Of a DNA stretch of 64,000 bases, positions 46,823-55,856 are shown piece by piece. Location of the stretch: contig NZ_JBDFMQ010000001.1 of assembly GCF_047238345.1 (NCBI RefSeq), positions 2,976,001 through 3,040,000 on the forward strand, written 5' to 3'. Position 1 is the first letter of the stretch; each line of letters opens with the position of its first letter. The notes under the pieces were generated by a model. That model saw nothing but the letters and a program-made list of their open reading frames with translations, made no database searches and was not told the DNA's origin. The stretch comes from Shouchella sp047238345 (GTDB lineage Bacteria; Bacillota; Bacilli; Bacillales; Bacillaceae_D). Made by a program: the position numbers and the translations under genes.

Positions 46823-47658
46823 GTTAAATAACCTGTTTGCTTCTCGCTCCATTCCCAACACTTTTGAGCCAGCTGAACATCTTGTGCTTGCTTGGCGGTC
46901 TTCGTTACTTTCCGATTAACAAAATACTTCCCTGCATCTGCCTTTACTTTCTGAGACAATGCTAAATATAGAGTCGTATCTGCCCCCTCCCTCGGCGTTT
47001 GGAAAAATGGACGTAGTAATTTGTGAATGGTCGCGCCAAACCCCGAATCACGGTTTACCCCGAGATTGGTCGATACAGCGCCTGGGTGCATGGCAAAGAC
47101 CGATACGTTCGTTTCTGCTAGTTTTTTTGATAACACTTGAGCAAATAGCAGGTTGCACAATTTTGACTGTCCGTAACCTTTTAACACATTGTAGTGCTCA
47201 TGAAGATGAGGGTCCTTTTCATAAAAGTTTCCCCATTCATGTGCTCCTGAAGAGACGATAATAATTCTTCCATCATCGGCACGTTTTATAGCGTTTAACA
47301 GCAGGTTCGTCAGTAAAAAATGACCTAAGTGGTTAACCCCAATTTGCATTTCAAACCCGTCTTCTGTTTCTTGTCTTTTAGGGGTCACGATCCCGGCGTT
47401 ATTGATTAAAATATCAATGGTTTTATGCCTTGCTTGAATGGCTTTGGCAGCTTGTTTAACGCTTGCCAATGAACCAAGATCACAAAGCTGCAGTTCAACA
47501 CTGCCGTTCTTTTTCTGTTTTTCTATATTCGCAAGTGCTTCTTTTCCTCTTTTCTCATTACGACATAAAAGAATGACGTGCATTCCACTGTTCGCGAGTA
47601 CGAGTGAAATACTTTGCCCCATGCCTGAGTTCGCTCCTGTTACAGCTGCAATTTTCAT
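46816..47658 (-). CDS. SDR family NAD(P)-dependent oxidoreductase
   Basis: 280-aa short-chain dehydrogenase. Cofactor motif TGANSGMGQS at the N-terminus, NNAG (about residue 87), catalytic Ser in IIVSSGAHEWG and Tyr/Lys in YGQSKLCN. It resembles retinol dehydrogenase-like SDRs (WWOX/RDH group). Physiological substrate unknown. Single-gene unit with its own terminator; divergent from the PRC-barrel gene. Confidence 0.88.
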   Translation of the reverse strand: MKIAAVTGANSGMGQSISLVLANSGMHVILLCRNEKRGKEALANIEKQKKNGSVELQLCDLGSLASVKQAAKAIQARHKTIDILINNAGIVTPKRQETEDGFEMQIGVNHLGHFLLTNLLLNAIKRADDGRIIIVSSGAHEWGNFYEKDPHLHEHYNVLKGYGQSKLCNLLFAQVLSKKLAETNVSVFAMHPGAVSTNLGVNRDSGFGATIHKLLRPFFQTPREGADTTLYLALSQKVKADAGKYFVNRKVTKTAKQAQDVQLAQKCWEWSEKQTGYLTL

Positions 47659-47778
47659 CTTAGCGCCTCCTTGCTGTTTTTATTCCTTCATTTTCGTTAA
47701 ACAAAACCACTCATCTTCGTGGTTTTAGTTTTCTTAAAACGGTTATAGCATTATTATCATAACAATGGAGGAATGACA

Positions 47779-48636
47779 ATGTTAATTCATGCGAAGTCAT
47801 TGAGTAAATTTAATATGAATGCTACTGATGGTGAGCTTGGACAGCTAGATGATTTCTATATCGACTCTCATACATTAAACGTTCGGTATTTTGTTGGTGA
47901 TACGAGGACGTGGTTCTTCGGAGGAAAGGTCTTATTAAATGTTGATGCTTTCACAGACATTGATCTTGATGAAGGACATATATCGATTAACGCTACAAAA
48001 GAGCAAATTAAAAACAGCCCTAAACCAGATGACGCTGCACCGATTAATCGTTTTTACGAACAGGAGTTAAGCGAACATTATGGATGGCCTGCCTATTGGT
48101 CTGTCCCAGCAGTTCCAACTGCCTCTGGTTACGGCACAACGACTGCAGCAGGTGCCCCACTAATACCGCCTGTTTATACACCAAATCCAACTGAGACTGC
48201 GGAAGACACAAAAGCAACGATGCGAACTGGTGCAGAAGAACAGAAGATGGAAGAGAAATTTCAGCAACACGTTCACTTGTTTAGCCTCGATGAGCTAAAA
48301 GGGTATCACGTTCATGCGAAAGGCGGCGAAGTAGGGAAAGTGTTAGATTTCGTGTTGCACTTTGACAAAAATGTAGAAATCGGAAATTGGAGCGTTCGTT
48401 ATATGATCGTCGACGTTGGTGGGTTTATGCAAAAAGAACCTATTATTGTTCCTATGCAAACCGTTAAAGAAGTTACTTGGTTTGACAATAGTATCATCAT
48501 TGATTTGGATAAGGAAAAGATTGAGGAAGCGGAAGAATACACAACAGAACAAACCATCACCGCCGAGACTGAACAAGGATTGTTTACTCATTATCAGTTG
48601 ACTCCTTATTGGGAACGAAAAAAAGAAGAAGGCTAA
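47779..48636 (+). CDS. PRC-barrel domain protein
   Basis: 285-aa protein with two PRC-barrel-like halves: residues about 1-80 (SLSKFNMNATDGELGQLDDFYID) and about 165-255 (DELKGYHVHAKGGEVGKVLDFVLH), joined by a Pro/Thr-rich linker. PRC barrels in RimM and photosystem H subunits mediate RNA or protein contacts; here the role is unknown. ATG at 47779 has GGAGG at 7 nt; the ATG at 47773 is too close. Its stop codon overlaps that of convergent mrpG. Confidence 0.82.
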   Translation: MLIHAKSLSKFNMNATDGELGQLDDFYIDSHTLNVRYFVGDTRTWFFGGKVLLNVDAFTDIDLDEGHISINATKEQIKNSPKPDDAAPINRFYEQELSEHYGWPAYWSVPAVPTASGYGTTTAAGAPLIPPVYTPNPTETAEDTKATMRTGAEEQKMEEKFQQHVHLFSLDELKGYHVHAKGGEVGKVLDFVLHFDKNVEIGNWSVRYMIVDVGGFMQKEPIIVPMQTVKEVTWFDNSIIIDLDKEKIEEAEEYTTEQTITAETEQGLFTHYQLTPYWERKKEEG

Positions 48637-48647
48637 CGCCCTTCTTC
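48625..48647. terminator. Short bidirectional terminator-like hairpin
   Basis: GAAGAAGG / CCTTCTTC with a 7-nt loop and T/A-rich flanks, spanning the overlapping stop codons of the PRC-barrel gene and mrpG. Confidence 0.55.
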
Positions 48648-49040
48648 TTTTTCTTCATCCCCTGCGCTTTTTGAAGGGTCATGATAATCTTTTTGTTCCA
48701 GTACATCTTTTAGTTCATCTTCCACACTCGTATCCGTTAAAGGAACTTTAGACCGGTAAGCAGCTCGTGCAATTAAGTGACCTGCTACTGGCGCTGTTAG
48801 GAAGACAAACACAATCCCTAAAATTAATCGGATACTTACATATTGATCGGTCAGCCAAAAGTAAAAGAAGGTCCCTGTTAACGTTAATAAAACGGCTAGA
48901 GTCGCACTTTTTGTTCCAGCATGAGAACGGGTATAAACATCTGGCAGCCTGATGATCCCAATGGCACTAATAACAGCCATAATTGCACCAGCTAGAATAA
49001 AAATTGCACCTAAGGCTTCACCTGTTACGCTTGCGCTCAA
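48633..49040 (-). CDS. mrpG: Na+/H+ antiporter subunit MrpG
   Basis: Small MrpG/MnhG subunit, 135 aa, with three hydrophobic helices (GAIFILAGAIMAVISAIGIIRLPDVYTRSHAGTK is characteristic in content) and an acidic C-terminal tail. The TTG start at 49040 is chosen because GAGGGG lies 8 nt upstream; the frame continues further into mrpF without support. Last gene of the mrp operon. Confidence 0.93.
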   Translation of the reverse strand: MSASVTGEALGAIFILAGAIMAVISAIGIIRLPDVYTRSHAGTKSATLAVLLTLTGTFFYFWLTDQYVSIRLILGIVFVFLTAPVAGHLIARAAYRSKVPLTDTSVEDELKDVLEQKDYHDPSKSAGDEEKEEGR

Positions 49041-49302
49041 TGATAACACCCCTCTCGATGAATTTAGAGAAAGCAATCGTACTAATAAACGCTAAAATCC
49101 CAATTATTAATATCACTTCTAAAAACGCTCTTGTATTTAACACGATCGATACCACTGCAGCAACAGAGATAAGGTTTACCCCAATTGCATCTAATGCAAC
49201 AACCCGGTCCGGCATACTTGGTCCTTTAATAATCCGATAAGCCGCAATCCCAATTGCAGTAGCAAAAAGAAACAGCGCGATAATTAACATCGTTTGGAAC
49301 AT
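49018..49302 (-). CDS. mrpF: Na+/H+ antiporter subunit MrpF
   Basis: 94-aa subunit with three helices; includes GPSMPDRVVALDAIG, the conserved MrpF segment with its Asp. Starts on the last base of mrpE and overlaps mrpG by 23 nt. Confidence 0.94.
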   Translation of the reverse strand: MFQTMLIIALFLFATAIGIAAYRIIKGPSMPDRVVALDAIGVNLISVAAVVSIVLNTRAFLEVILIIGILAFISTIAFSKFIERGVIIERKRNR

Positions 49303-49784
49303 TATCTTGTCACCTCCATGATCGCCTTTTCAAACTTTGTCATTGCTCGTAAGACGGCGTTTTTGGAGTCTGGTATATCCATAGCATGTATATAAAAGAC
49401 ATTGTTCGAAGGAGAGATCTCCAGTACAACAGAACCAGGAGTCAACATTAATAGCAATGCCAGTGCAGTTACTTCCCAATCCCCTTTTAATTTTGTTTCG
49501 TACGTGAAGATACCCGGCGTTAGATTTAGTTTTGGTGACAGAATTTGTCGGATAATAAGGATGCTTGAACTTAGCAATTCTCTTATAAAAATGAGCAATA
49601 ATTTAAATGCCGAGTACGCTCGCTTTAAGTAAAATTCTTTAAAGAAAAACCGTCTCATCACATAAATAATCCCCATACCAATAAGAAAACCAGCAAATAG
49701 CGTCGAGAATTCGAATGAATCTTCATCTTGTAGTAAGACCCATAGGAAGGCAATTAATATATTTAATAGGAGTTGACCAAACAT
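49302..49784 (-). CDS. mrpE: Na+/H+ antiporter subunit MrpE
   Basis: 160-aa subunit with two to three N-terminal helices and a soluble C-terminal domain containing LTPGSVVLEIS, typical of MrpE/MnhE. AGGGGGG precedes the ATG. It begins 39 nt after mrpD, the only sizeable gap in the operon. Confidence 0.93.
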   Translation of the reverse strand: MFGQLLLNILIAFLWVLLQDEDSFEFSTLFAGFLIGMGIIYVMRRFFFKEFYLKRAYSAFKLLLIFIRELLSSSILIIRQILSPKLNLTPGIFTYETKLKGDWEVTALALLLMLTPGSVVLEISPSNNVFYIHAMDIPDSKNAVLRAMTKFEKAIMEVTR

Positions 49785-49823
49785 TCTTGATTCCCCCCTC
49801 TTCGATTAAAAGCTTGATTCATA

Positions 49824-51314
49824 CTAAGCCCCTCCTTGATCTAACACTGCATCAATGTAGATATCCGGGTTCATTAATGTTTCAGCAGCGTCGCCCACAA
49901 TTCCCGCGATTCCTTCTACACCTAATCCAAGTGCTAGAGAAGCAACTGCAAACAATACACATGGAATGATCATGCCTTTTTTCATTGGAAGCGCGCGGTC
50001 TTTACTAATCGTCGTTTCGCCAAAGAATACGTTTTTAAAAATACGTAGCAATGAGTATAAAACAAAGATACTGGAAATCAGGGTAAATGCCAATATAACG
50101 TAAGCTCCAGCCTCTACAGCACCTTGCGCAACGAACACCTTGCCAATAAAGCCACTTAACGGAGGAATTCCAGCTAAGGCGATCATGGTGATGAAGAACA
50201 GCCACCCAAGTAATGGGTAGTGACGGATCATACCGCTTACTCGATCAAGCCTTCCGGTGTTGGCTAAATAGATCGTTACACCAATTAATAAGAAGAGCAA
50301 TGCCTTCACAATCATGTCATGAATCAGATAATAAATAGCTCCCTCGACTGCCGCTTGATTAAAAATAGCTAACCCACTCAAGATGAAACCAACAGCAATG
50401 ACCACATTATAGGCAATAATTTTTCTAAGATCATTGTAAGCAATTGCTCCAATAGAACCGCCAATCATCGTCAAAATTGCCATGATCCCGATTAATGAGT
50501 GTGTAATCGTTGGTTCGTGATAAAACAAGAGTGTAAAAACACGAAATAACGCATAAATCCCAACTTTTGTTAAAAGCGCTCCAAATAAAGCCGCGATGCC
50601 CATTGGAGGAGCACCATATGAACCTGGTAACCAGAAGTACAGAAGAAGACCTGCTTTCAAACTAAATACCAATAAAAGGATAATCGCAATAGTTGTTAAT
50701 AAAGCTGGTTGACCTGCTTCTGCAATACGTAACGATAATTGCGCGAAATTAAGGGTACCGAGTGCGCCATACATATAAGCAATCGCAATTAAGAAAACGA
50801 AAGACGAAAATACGTTAACCAATACATATTTGATTGACTCTCGTAGTTGTCCTTTTTCTCCTCCTAAAACGATCAATGCATATGAAGCAAGAAGCATCAC
50901 TTCAAAACCAACATATAAGTTGAATAAATCACCTGTTAAGAAGGAACATGCGACACCTGCAAGAAGCAATAGGATTAGCGGATAGACAAACATTTTTTCT
51001 TTGTCCTCGCCAATAGTTGAAAACACATAGATTAAAACAACTGCTGCAATAAAGTAAGCTGTTGCAGTAAGCAATAACGAAAAGCTATCGCCTACAAAGG
51101 TAATCCCATATGGTGCAGCCCAGCCACCGAAATCTAACGTTTGGATACCATTCGCTTGCGCGTCAATCAATAAATACGTACTAACACCAAAAGTGAAAAC
51201 CATTGTAATAAGGCTAATCACTCTTTGGGTTTTTACGAAAGGTCTTAAAAAGATTAATATGATTCCAACAAACAATGGGAGGACCATTGGAATTACTAGT
51301 AAATTACTCATCAT
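49824..51314 (-). CDS. mrpD: Na+/H+ antiporter subunit MrpD
   Basis: About 496-aa proton-translocating subunit, homologous to complex I NuoM/N. About 14 helices; conserved segments include YVGFEVMLLASYALIVLGG (with the key Glu) and LKAGLLLYFWLPGSYGAPP with the helix-7 Lys. GAGGGG lies 8 nt before the ATG at 51314; ATGs at 51320 and 51311 are alternatives. Overlaps the end of mrpC. Confidence 0.94.
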   Translation of the reverse strand: MMSNLLVIPMVLPLFVGIILIFLRPFVKTQRVISLITMVFTFGVSTYLLIDAQANGIQTLDFGGWAAPYGITFVGDSFSLLLTATAYFIAAVVLIYVFSTIGEDKEKMFVYPLILLLLAGVACSFLTGDLFNLYVGFEVMLLASYALIVLGGEKGQLRESIKYVLVNVFSSFVFLIAIAYMYGALGTLNFAQLSLRIAEAGQPALLTTIAIILLLVFSLKAGLLLYFWLPGSYGAPPMGIAALFGALLTKVGIYALFRVFTLLFYHEPTITHSLIGIMAILTMIGGSIGAIAYNDLRKIIAYNVVIAVGFILSGLAIFNQAAVEGAIYYLIHDMIVKALLFLLIGVTIYLANTGRLDRVSGMIRHYPLLGWLFFITMIALAGIPPLSGFIGKVFVAQGAVEAGAYVILAFTLISSIFVLYSLLRIFKNVFFGETTISKDRALPMKKGMIIPCVLFAVASLALGLGVEGIAGIVGDAAETLMNPDIYIDAVLDQGGA

Positions 51315-51648
51315 TATCATGTCCCCTCAATTTTGTGAGATCATCTGTTTTTAATTCTTTATACGTTCTATATGCTAATACGAGGAAAAAAGAGGTTACG
51401 CCAAAGCTAATGACAATCGCTGTTAAAATAAGTGCTTGTGGCAATGCATCTGTATACGATGCAGCATCTTCTCCAAGTAACGGTGCACTCGAATCTCTAG
51501 AAAAGCCGCCCATTATTAGAATTAACATATGGACTGCATGAGACATAATAGCTGTTCCTAAAATGACTCGTAGTAAGCTTTTAGAGAGGATTAAGTACGT
51601 TGCGACAGTGACTAAGATCCCAACTAAGATCGACATCATCGTTTCCAT
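51304..51648 (-). CDS. mrpC: Na+/H+ antiporter subunit MrpC
   Basis: 114-aa subunit homologous to NuoK, three helices, with the conserved GTAIMSHAVHMLILIMGG region and DALPQALILTAIVI. Three nt after mrpB. Confidence 0.94.
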   Translation of the reverse strand: METMMSILVGILVTVATYLILSKSLLRVILGTAIMSHAVHMLILIMGGFSRDSSAPLLGEDAASYTDALPQALILTAIVISFGVTSFFLVLAYRTYKELKTDDLTKLRGHDNDE

Positions 51649-51651
51649 AAG

Positions 51652-52074
51652 CTATACATCCTCACTTATACTAATAATAATCGTTACTACGGTCCCAATT
51701 ACAGCTAACGCCACGCCAGCTTCAAATAATACAACAGAAGCCAAGGGGATTTCTCCTAGGATTGGTAACGTAGCAGATACTTCCGTTTGGCTCAAAAATG
51801 GAACACCAAAGGCAAGCGCGGCTAAGCCCGTTCCGACTGAGAGAAATGCGCCTACTGCCGCTAATACTTTAAAATCGATCGGCATCCCTTTTCGAACTGT
51901 ATCGATATCAAATGCAAGCAACAATAAAACAAATGCTGAGGCAAGAACTAATCCACCGACAAAGCCTCCACCTGGCTCATAGTGACCAGCAAGAAACAAA
52001 TGGACACCGTACGTTAATATAATAAATACAGCTATTTTGGAAACGGTCTGAACAATTACGTCATTCGCCTTCAA
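51652..52074 (-). CDS. mrpB: Na+/H+ antiporter subunit MrpB
   Basis: 140-aa membrane subunit; contains AGHYEPGGGFVGGLVLASAF, the MrpB hallmark. TTG at 52074 is preferred, giving MKANDVIVQTVSK like other MrpB, with an AGGGGG site upstream. An ATG further upstream (52092) would add six residues. Overlaps mrpA by 14 nt. Confidence 0.93.
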   Translation of the reverse strand: MKANDVIVQTVSKIAVFIILTYGVHLFLAGHYEPGGGFVGGLVLASAFVLLLLAFDIDTVRKGMPIDFKVLAAVGAFLSVGTGLAALAFGVPFLSQTEVSATLPILGEIPLASVVLFEAGVALAVIGTVVTIIISISEDV

Positions 52075-54490
52075 CGTCCTGCCCCCTCTCATCTTTTTTT
52101 GGCTTCAACTTGATTAATACATATACGCCAAGACCAGCAATAAGAAGGACAACCACTTCTAGCATTGTGTCAAACGCTCTAAAATCACCTAATATCGCAT
52201 TGACTATATTTTGCGCGCCAGCAAGCTCATACGCGTTTTCATAAAAGGACGAGATTGATTCAAAGAAACGATTGCTTTGTACGGAAAGAGCTAATACGGT
52301 TACTAATGTTCCTACCGAAACCGCAATAATAGCATTCATCACTTTAATTCGCGGTCTACGTTTTTCTTTCTCCCACTCTGGTAGGAAATAGAAACATAAT
52401 AAGAATAGTGCCGCCGAAACCGTTTCAACAACTAACTGGGTTAACGCCAAATCTGGAGCACGGAAAAACACAAAGAATAATGCAAGCAAGTAACCTAATA
52501 CACCATTTAACAGAATTCCAGTTAACCTTGATTTTGCAAACGGAATTGCTAAGGCTGTAATCGCCATAACAACTGCTAAAAATCCTTCGTAAATGCTGAT
52601 TGGTGCATTGTCTGATGTATCAATTTGAATGGCACCAGTATACGCTACAGCACCTGTAACGACGACAATGATGGCAAGGAAAATATATACCATATAATGA
52701 TACATGTTTCCTGTCATGTAGCGATTTGTCATTTTTGTTGATTGGTTTTCAACCGTAATTAATGAATAATTATATAAATTGTCTAGCGTTAACTTTCTCG
52801 GGAACAGAGCGTAAATGCCCTGCCATTTTGGCCATAGCTGATACAGCACTATACCAAAACCAATTACACCTAACGTCATGAGTAACTCTGTATTCACTCC
52901 GTGCCAAACAGAGATATTAAACATGGTTTCTGTACCTTCAATACCAACAAATGCAGGCATGACGGCTGCATAGCCTGGTTGAATGAGATATTCCCCGATA
53001 ACGTTCGGGAAAAAGAAGAACACCACGACTAAACTTGCTAAAATAACTGGGGAAATTAACATACCTATTGGAGCTTCGTGGGCTGTTTTTTCCAGTTTTT
53101 CTGGCTGATGTTTGCCAAGAAACGTTTTGAAGACAAGGATCATGCTGTAAACAAATGTAAAGACACTTGCAATCCAGGCTATAACCGGGAACAGCATTCC
53201 CCATGTATCAATAGAGAAAAACGATAGCTGCGTCACATCAAGTACGCTCGTGAAAAACATCTCTTTACTTAGGAAACCATTAAACGGTGGTAAACCTGCC
53301 ATCGCAAAACTTCCGATGACTGCAAGTGTAAAGGTAACTGGCATAATTGCCATTAAACCACCGAGTTTTCGGATATCACGTGTACCCGTTTCATGGTCGA
53401 CAATTCCAACGACCATAAAGAGCGCACCTTTAAAAGTGGAATGATTCACTAAATGAAACAAAGCAGTAAAAATAGCCATTGAATAGACAACGGATTCACC
53501 GTTTGCAACATCGAAATACATCGCTGCCGAACCAATCCCAAGTAGACTCATAATTAAGCCTAATTGGCTAATCGTGGAGTACGCTAAAAGCGCTTTTAAA
53601 TCCGTCTGCCTCACAGCATTAAAGGAACCCCAGAATAGTGTAACAATCCCGACAATACTTACAACCCAGAACCACACCGCATCACCACCGAAAACCGGGG
53701 TGAACCGCGCAACTAAGTAGATACCCGCTTTAACCATAGTGGCAGAGTGAAGATACGCGCTAACAGGCGTTGGTGCTTCCATCGCGTCAGGCAACCAAAT
53801 ATGAAACGGAAACTGGGCTGATTTCGTAAATGCGCCTAATAACACTAACAACATAGCTGGAATGAATAGTGTGTGATCGGTATATTGTGAAACGTTTGCG
53901 ATAATTTCTCGTATACTAAACGTATCCATCATCGTGGAGAGCATAATAAAACCGGCCAACATCCCAATTCCACCTGTTACGGTGATTAACATGGACTTTT
54001 GAGCACCATAGCGCGATTGACGTCGATGGTACCAATACGCAATCAGAAGAAACGATGAAATACTCGTTAATTCCCAAAATAGATAGAGCACCATTAAATT
54101 ATCTGAAAAGACAACGCCTAGCATGGCTCCCATAAACATAAGAAGATACACGTAGAAATGGCCTAATGACTCACGTTCTTTCGATAAGTAATAAATGGAA
54201 TACAGGACCACAAGACTCCCTACTCCAGTAATAAGTAAAGCCAAAATTAAACTTAGACCATCTAAATAGGCGGTAAAGTTAATCCCTAATGACGGAATCC
54301 AAGGAACTTCGCTTAGATGGACTTCTCCCCTAGCAACATTAGGAATAAATTGGACAAGGTAAATAAAAAGTACAATTGGCACTAGTAAAACAAACCAACC
54401 TGTATGTACGCGCTTTAGTGTTTTATATAATAGCGGCACAATGAGCGCTACAATAAATGGTAAAACAATAGCAAGATTTAACATGTACAC
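52061..54490 (-). CDS. mrpA: Na+/H+ antiporter subunit MrpA
   Basis: 809-aa principal subunit, a fusion of a NuoL-like proton channel (about 1-600) and C-terminal MrpB-like helices. Conserved parts: YLFWELTSISSFLLIAYWYH (with key Glu), KSAQFPFHIWLPDAMEAPTPVSA and LHSATMVKAGIYLVARF. Drives Na+ export against H+ entry, central to pH homeostasis at alkaline pH. First gene of the mrpABCDEFG operon. GTG at 54490 with GGAGG at 5 nt; ATG at 54484 is the alternative. Confidence 0.96.
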   Translation of the reverse strand: MYMLNLAIVLPFIVALIVPLLYKTLKRVHTGWFVLLVPIVLFIYLVQFIPNVARGEVHLSEVPWIPSLGINFTAYLDGLSLILALLITGVGSLVVLYSIYYLSKERESLGHFYVYLLMFMGAMLGVVFSDNLMVLYLFWELTSISSFLLIAYWYHRRQSRYGAQKSMLITVTGGIGMLAGFIMLSTMMDTFSIREIIANVSQYTDHTLFIPAMLLVLLGAFTKSAQFPFHIWLPDAMEAPTPVSAYLHSATMVKAGIYLVARFTPVFGGDAVWFWVVSIVGIVTLFWGSFNAVRQTDLKALLAYSTISQLGLIMSLLGIGSAAMYFDVANGESVVYSMAIFTALFHLVNHSTFKGALFMVVGIVDHETGTRDIRKLGGLMAIMPVTFTLAVIGSFAMAGLPPFNGFLSKEMFFTSVLDVTQLSFFSIDTWGMLFPVIAWIASVFTFVYSMILVFKTFLGKHQPEKLEKTAHEAPIGMLISPVILASLVVVFFFFPNVIGEYLIQPGYAAVMPAFVGIEGTETMFNISVWHGVNTELLMTLGVIGFGIVLYQLWPKWQGIYALFPRKLTLDNLYNYSLITVENQSTKMTNRYMTGNMYHYMVYIFLAIIVVVTGAVAYTGAIQIDTSDNAPISIYEGFLAVVMAITALAIPFAKSRLTGILLNGVLGYLLALFFVFFRAPDLALTQLVVETVSAALFLLCFYFLPEWEKEKRRPRIKVMNAIIAVSVGTLVTVLALSVQSNRFFESISSFYENAYELAGAQNIVNAILGDFRAFDTMLEVVVLLIAGLGVYVLIKLKPKKDERGQDVEGE

Positions 54491-54965
54491 AAAAACCTCC
54501 TCTGCAACAACATTGAATCATCTATAAAAACATACATATCGCTTTAATAAATCCTTACAAGTTTACCCTTAGAAAACAATGCTAACCAATGCTTGTGCTT
54601 CGTATTTTGTGGGTGTAAGATGGGGACAATGACTTATTCAAAACGGTATGACAAACCAAAATCGCGCAGCTTTGCAACCTGACTGCGCGCCAAACCGTAT
54701 CGATTAAAATCTATGTAGACGAGTGCATTGTACATCCATCATCGTTATTTAGGAGGGTTTTTATTGAAGGGAATCGATCACATGCCTAAGTAAATGATTA
54801 CTTTCTACAGAAAAGTATATACTATTTTTAGTTACGATGCACCGAATATGCCTTGAACTTTACTAGTTGTGTCCAAATCGTCACATTTTAAAGCGTCCAA
54901 TCAAAATTGGATTCGCTGCATCTTATATAGATGAAAAAATAGTTCAAACTTTTTTCGGAAAGCAA
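54491..54965. other. Long intergenic region between mrpA and the KdpD-type gene
   Basis: No gene found in about 475 nt. It holds a 7-bp GC-rich hairpin CGCGCAG / CTGCGCG (54663-54669, 54683-54689) and a nine-codon frame on the plus strand (54764-54793) behind a good TAGGAGGG site. Candidate mrp promoters on the minus strand are ambiguous (for example TTGTAA-16-TATGTA around 54534-54561). The length suggests regulatory content. Confidence 0.4.
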
Positions 54966-54994
54966 TTGAAATTTATGGAATCACGTTATATAAT
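54966..54994 (+). promoter_or_regulatory. Sigma-A promoter of the KdpD-type USP gene
   Basis: -35 TTGAAA (54966-54971), 17-nt spacer, consensus -10 TATAAT (54989-54994). Start site predicted near 55001, giving a leader of about 112 nt. Confidence 0.8.
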
Positions 54995-55000
54995 TACCTA

Positions 55001-55112
55001 GTTTCAACAATGCCTCAGTCGCTAAGAGCAGCTGAGGGAGTGACTACGATCCGTCTTATTCACAATTTCTATGTTCTTAGAATCACATTATTAAGCTGAG
55101 GTGAACTCTTTC
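55001..55112 (+). promoter_or_regulatory. Structured 5' leader with two alternative pairings
   Basis: A hairpin CCTCAG-TC-GCT-AAG-AGC-AG-CTGAGG spans 55013-55037. The 3' half AGCTGAGG recurs at 55094-55101, where it forms part of the ribosome binding site (GAGGTGA). CCTCAG at 55013-55018 can therefore pair either locally or with the ribosome site. This fits translational control; it matches no riboswitch class I know. Confidence 0.45.
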
Positions 55113-55799
55113 ATGAAAAAAGCTAAAGGACGTATGGATGAGAGCATTTTAGTTTGCGTCTATTATGGTCCAAACGGCGAGCGTCTTATTAGACGAGGCG
55201 CAAAAATCGCTACGATGCTAGATTGTCCACTCTATATATTAACGGTAGATGCACTACCTTACGATGAATTAGATGCTGAGAAATCAGCTTATGTTGATCG
55301 TTGGAAGGAACTTGCGGAAGAATGCGATGCAGAGGAATTTATTGTTCGTGACAATGAAAAGAAACCGTCTGTAAAAGTAATCGCAGAAATCGCTCGAGAA
55401 CACCATATTACTCAAATTATTATTGGTCAAACAGCTAAGAGTAGATGGGAAGAAATTACTAAAGGCTCGTTTATGAATGTTCTATTAAGAGAAATTCCGT
55501 TTGTTGATTTCCACGTTGTATCTTGTGACCGCGCCATTAAAGGACTGGAAGGTCATTTTGAAAAAGGAGTTCGCGCTTATCTCGTAGAAGACGAGGAAGG
55601 CTATGCACTTATGTTTTCACACTCAAGTATGGCAAAGTATGAAGGCATCTTCTTTAAAGAAACCGGAACAGATTTCAATAACGGGATCTTTAAATTTATG
55701 AAGCACAACAAAATGATTCAAGTTCATATTACAGACGACCGTGTAACGGAGCCGACGAAAATTTACCCAACTCTAAAAGAAGAAAAGCTGCAGAAATAA
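55113..55799 (+). CDS. Free-standing KdpD-type universal stress (USP) domain protein
   Basis: Cytoplasmic 228-aa protein. The first about 135 residues form a USP/Rossmann-like domain as found in the N-terminal half of KdpD sensor kinases: ILVCVYYGPNGERLIRRGAKIA, then IAREHHITQIIIGQTAKSRWEE and REIPFVDFHVV. No kinase or membrane part is present. The C-terminal about 85 residues are unassigned. In other Firmicutes the KdpD USP domain binds c-di-AMP and controls K+ uptake; a similar signalling role here is inference. ATG at 55113 is chosen; GTG at 55101 lies inside the ribosome site. Confidence 0.8.
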   Translation: MKKAKGRMDESILVCVYYGPNGERLIRRGAKIATMLDCPLYILTVDALPYDELDAEKSAYVDRWKELAEECDAEEFIVRDNEKKPSVKVIAEIAREHHITQIIIGQTAKSRWEEITKGSFMNVLLREIPFVDFHVVSCDRAIKGLEGHFEKGVRAYLVEDEEGYALMFSHSSMAKYEGIFFKETGTDFNNGIFKFMKHNKMIQVHITDDRVTEPTKIYPTLKEEKLQK

Positions 55800-55801
55800 T
55801 G

Positions 55802-55849
55802 AAAAAGCGCAAAAGATGGTTTATCTTATAGCCCATCCTTTGCGCTTTT
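55802..55849. terminator. Bidirectional terminator
   Basis: Long stem AAAAAGCGCAAA / TTTGCGCTTTT with an inner GATGG / CCATC pair, between the USP gene and the convergent nitroreductase. Confidence 0.85.
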
Positions 55850-55856
55850 CATTTTA

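Noticed and set aside
54764..54793. Nine-codon plus-strand frame with strong TAGGAGGG site
   Set aside because: Not called as a gene; kept as a low-interest observation because the peptide is too short to judge.
55011..55055. Known riboswitch classes (ydaO c-di-AMP, M-box, fluoride) for the USP leader
   Set aside because: Conserved cores recalled for these classes do not match the sequence.
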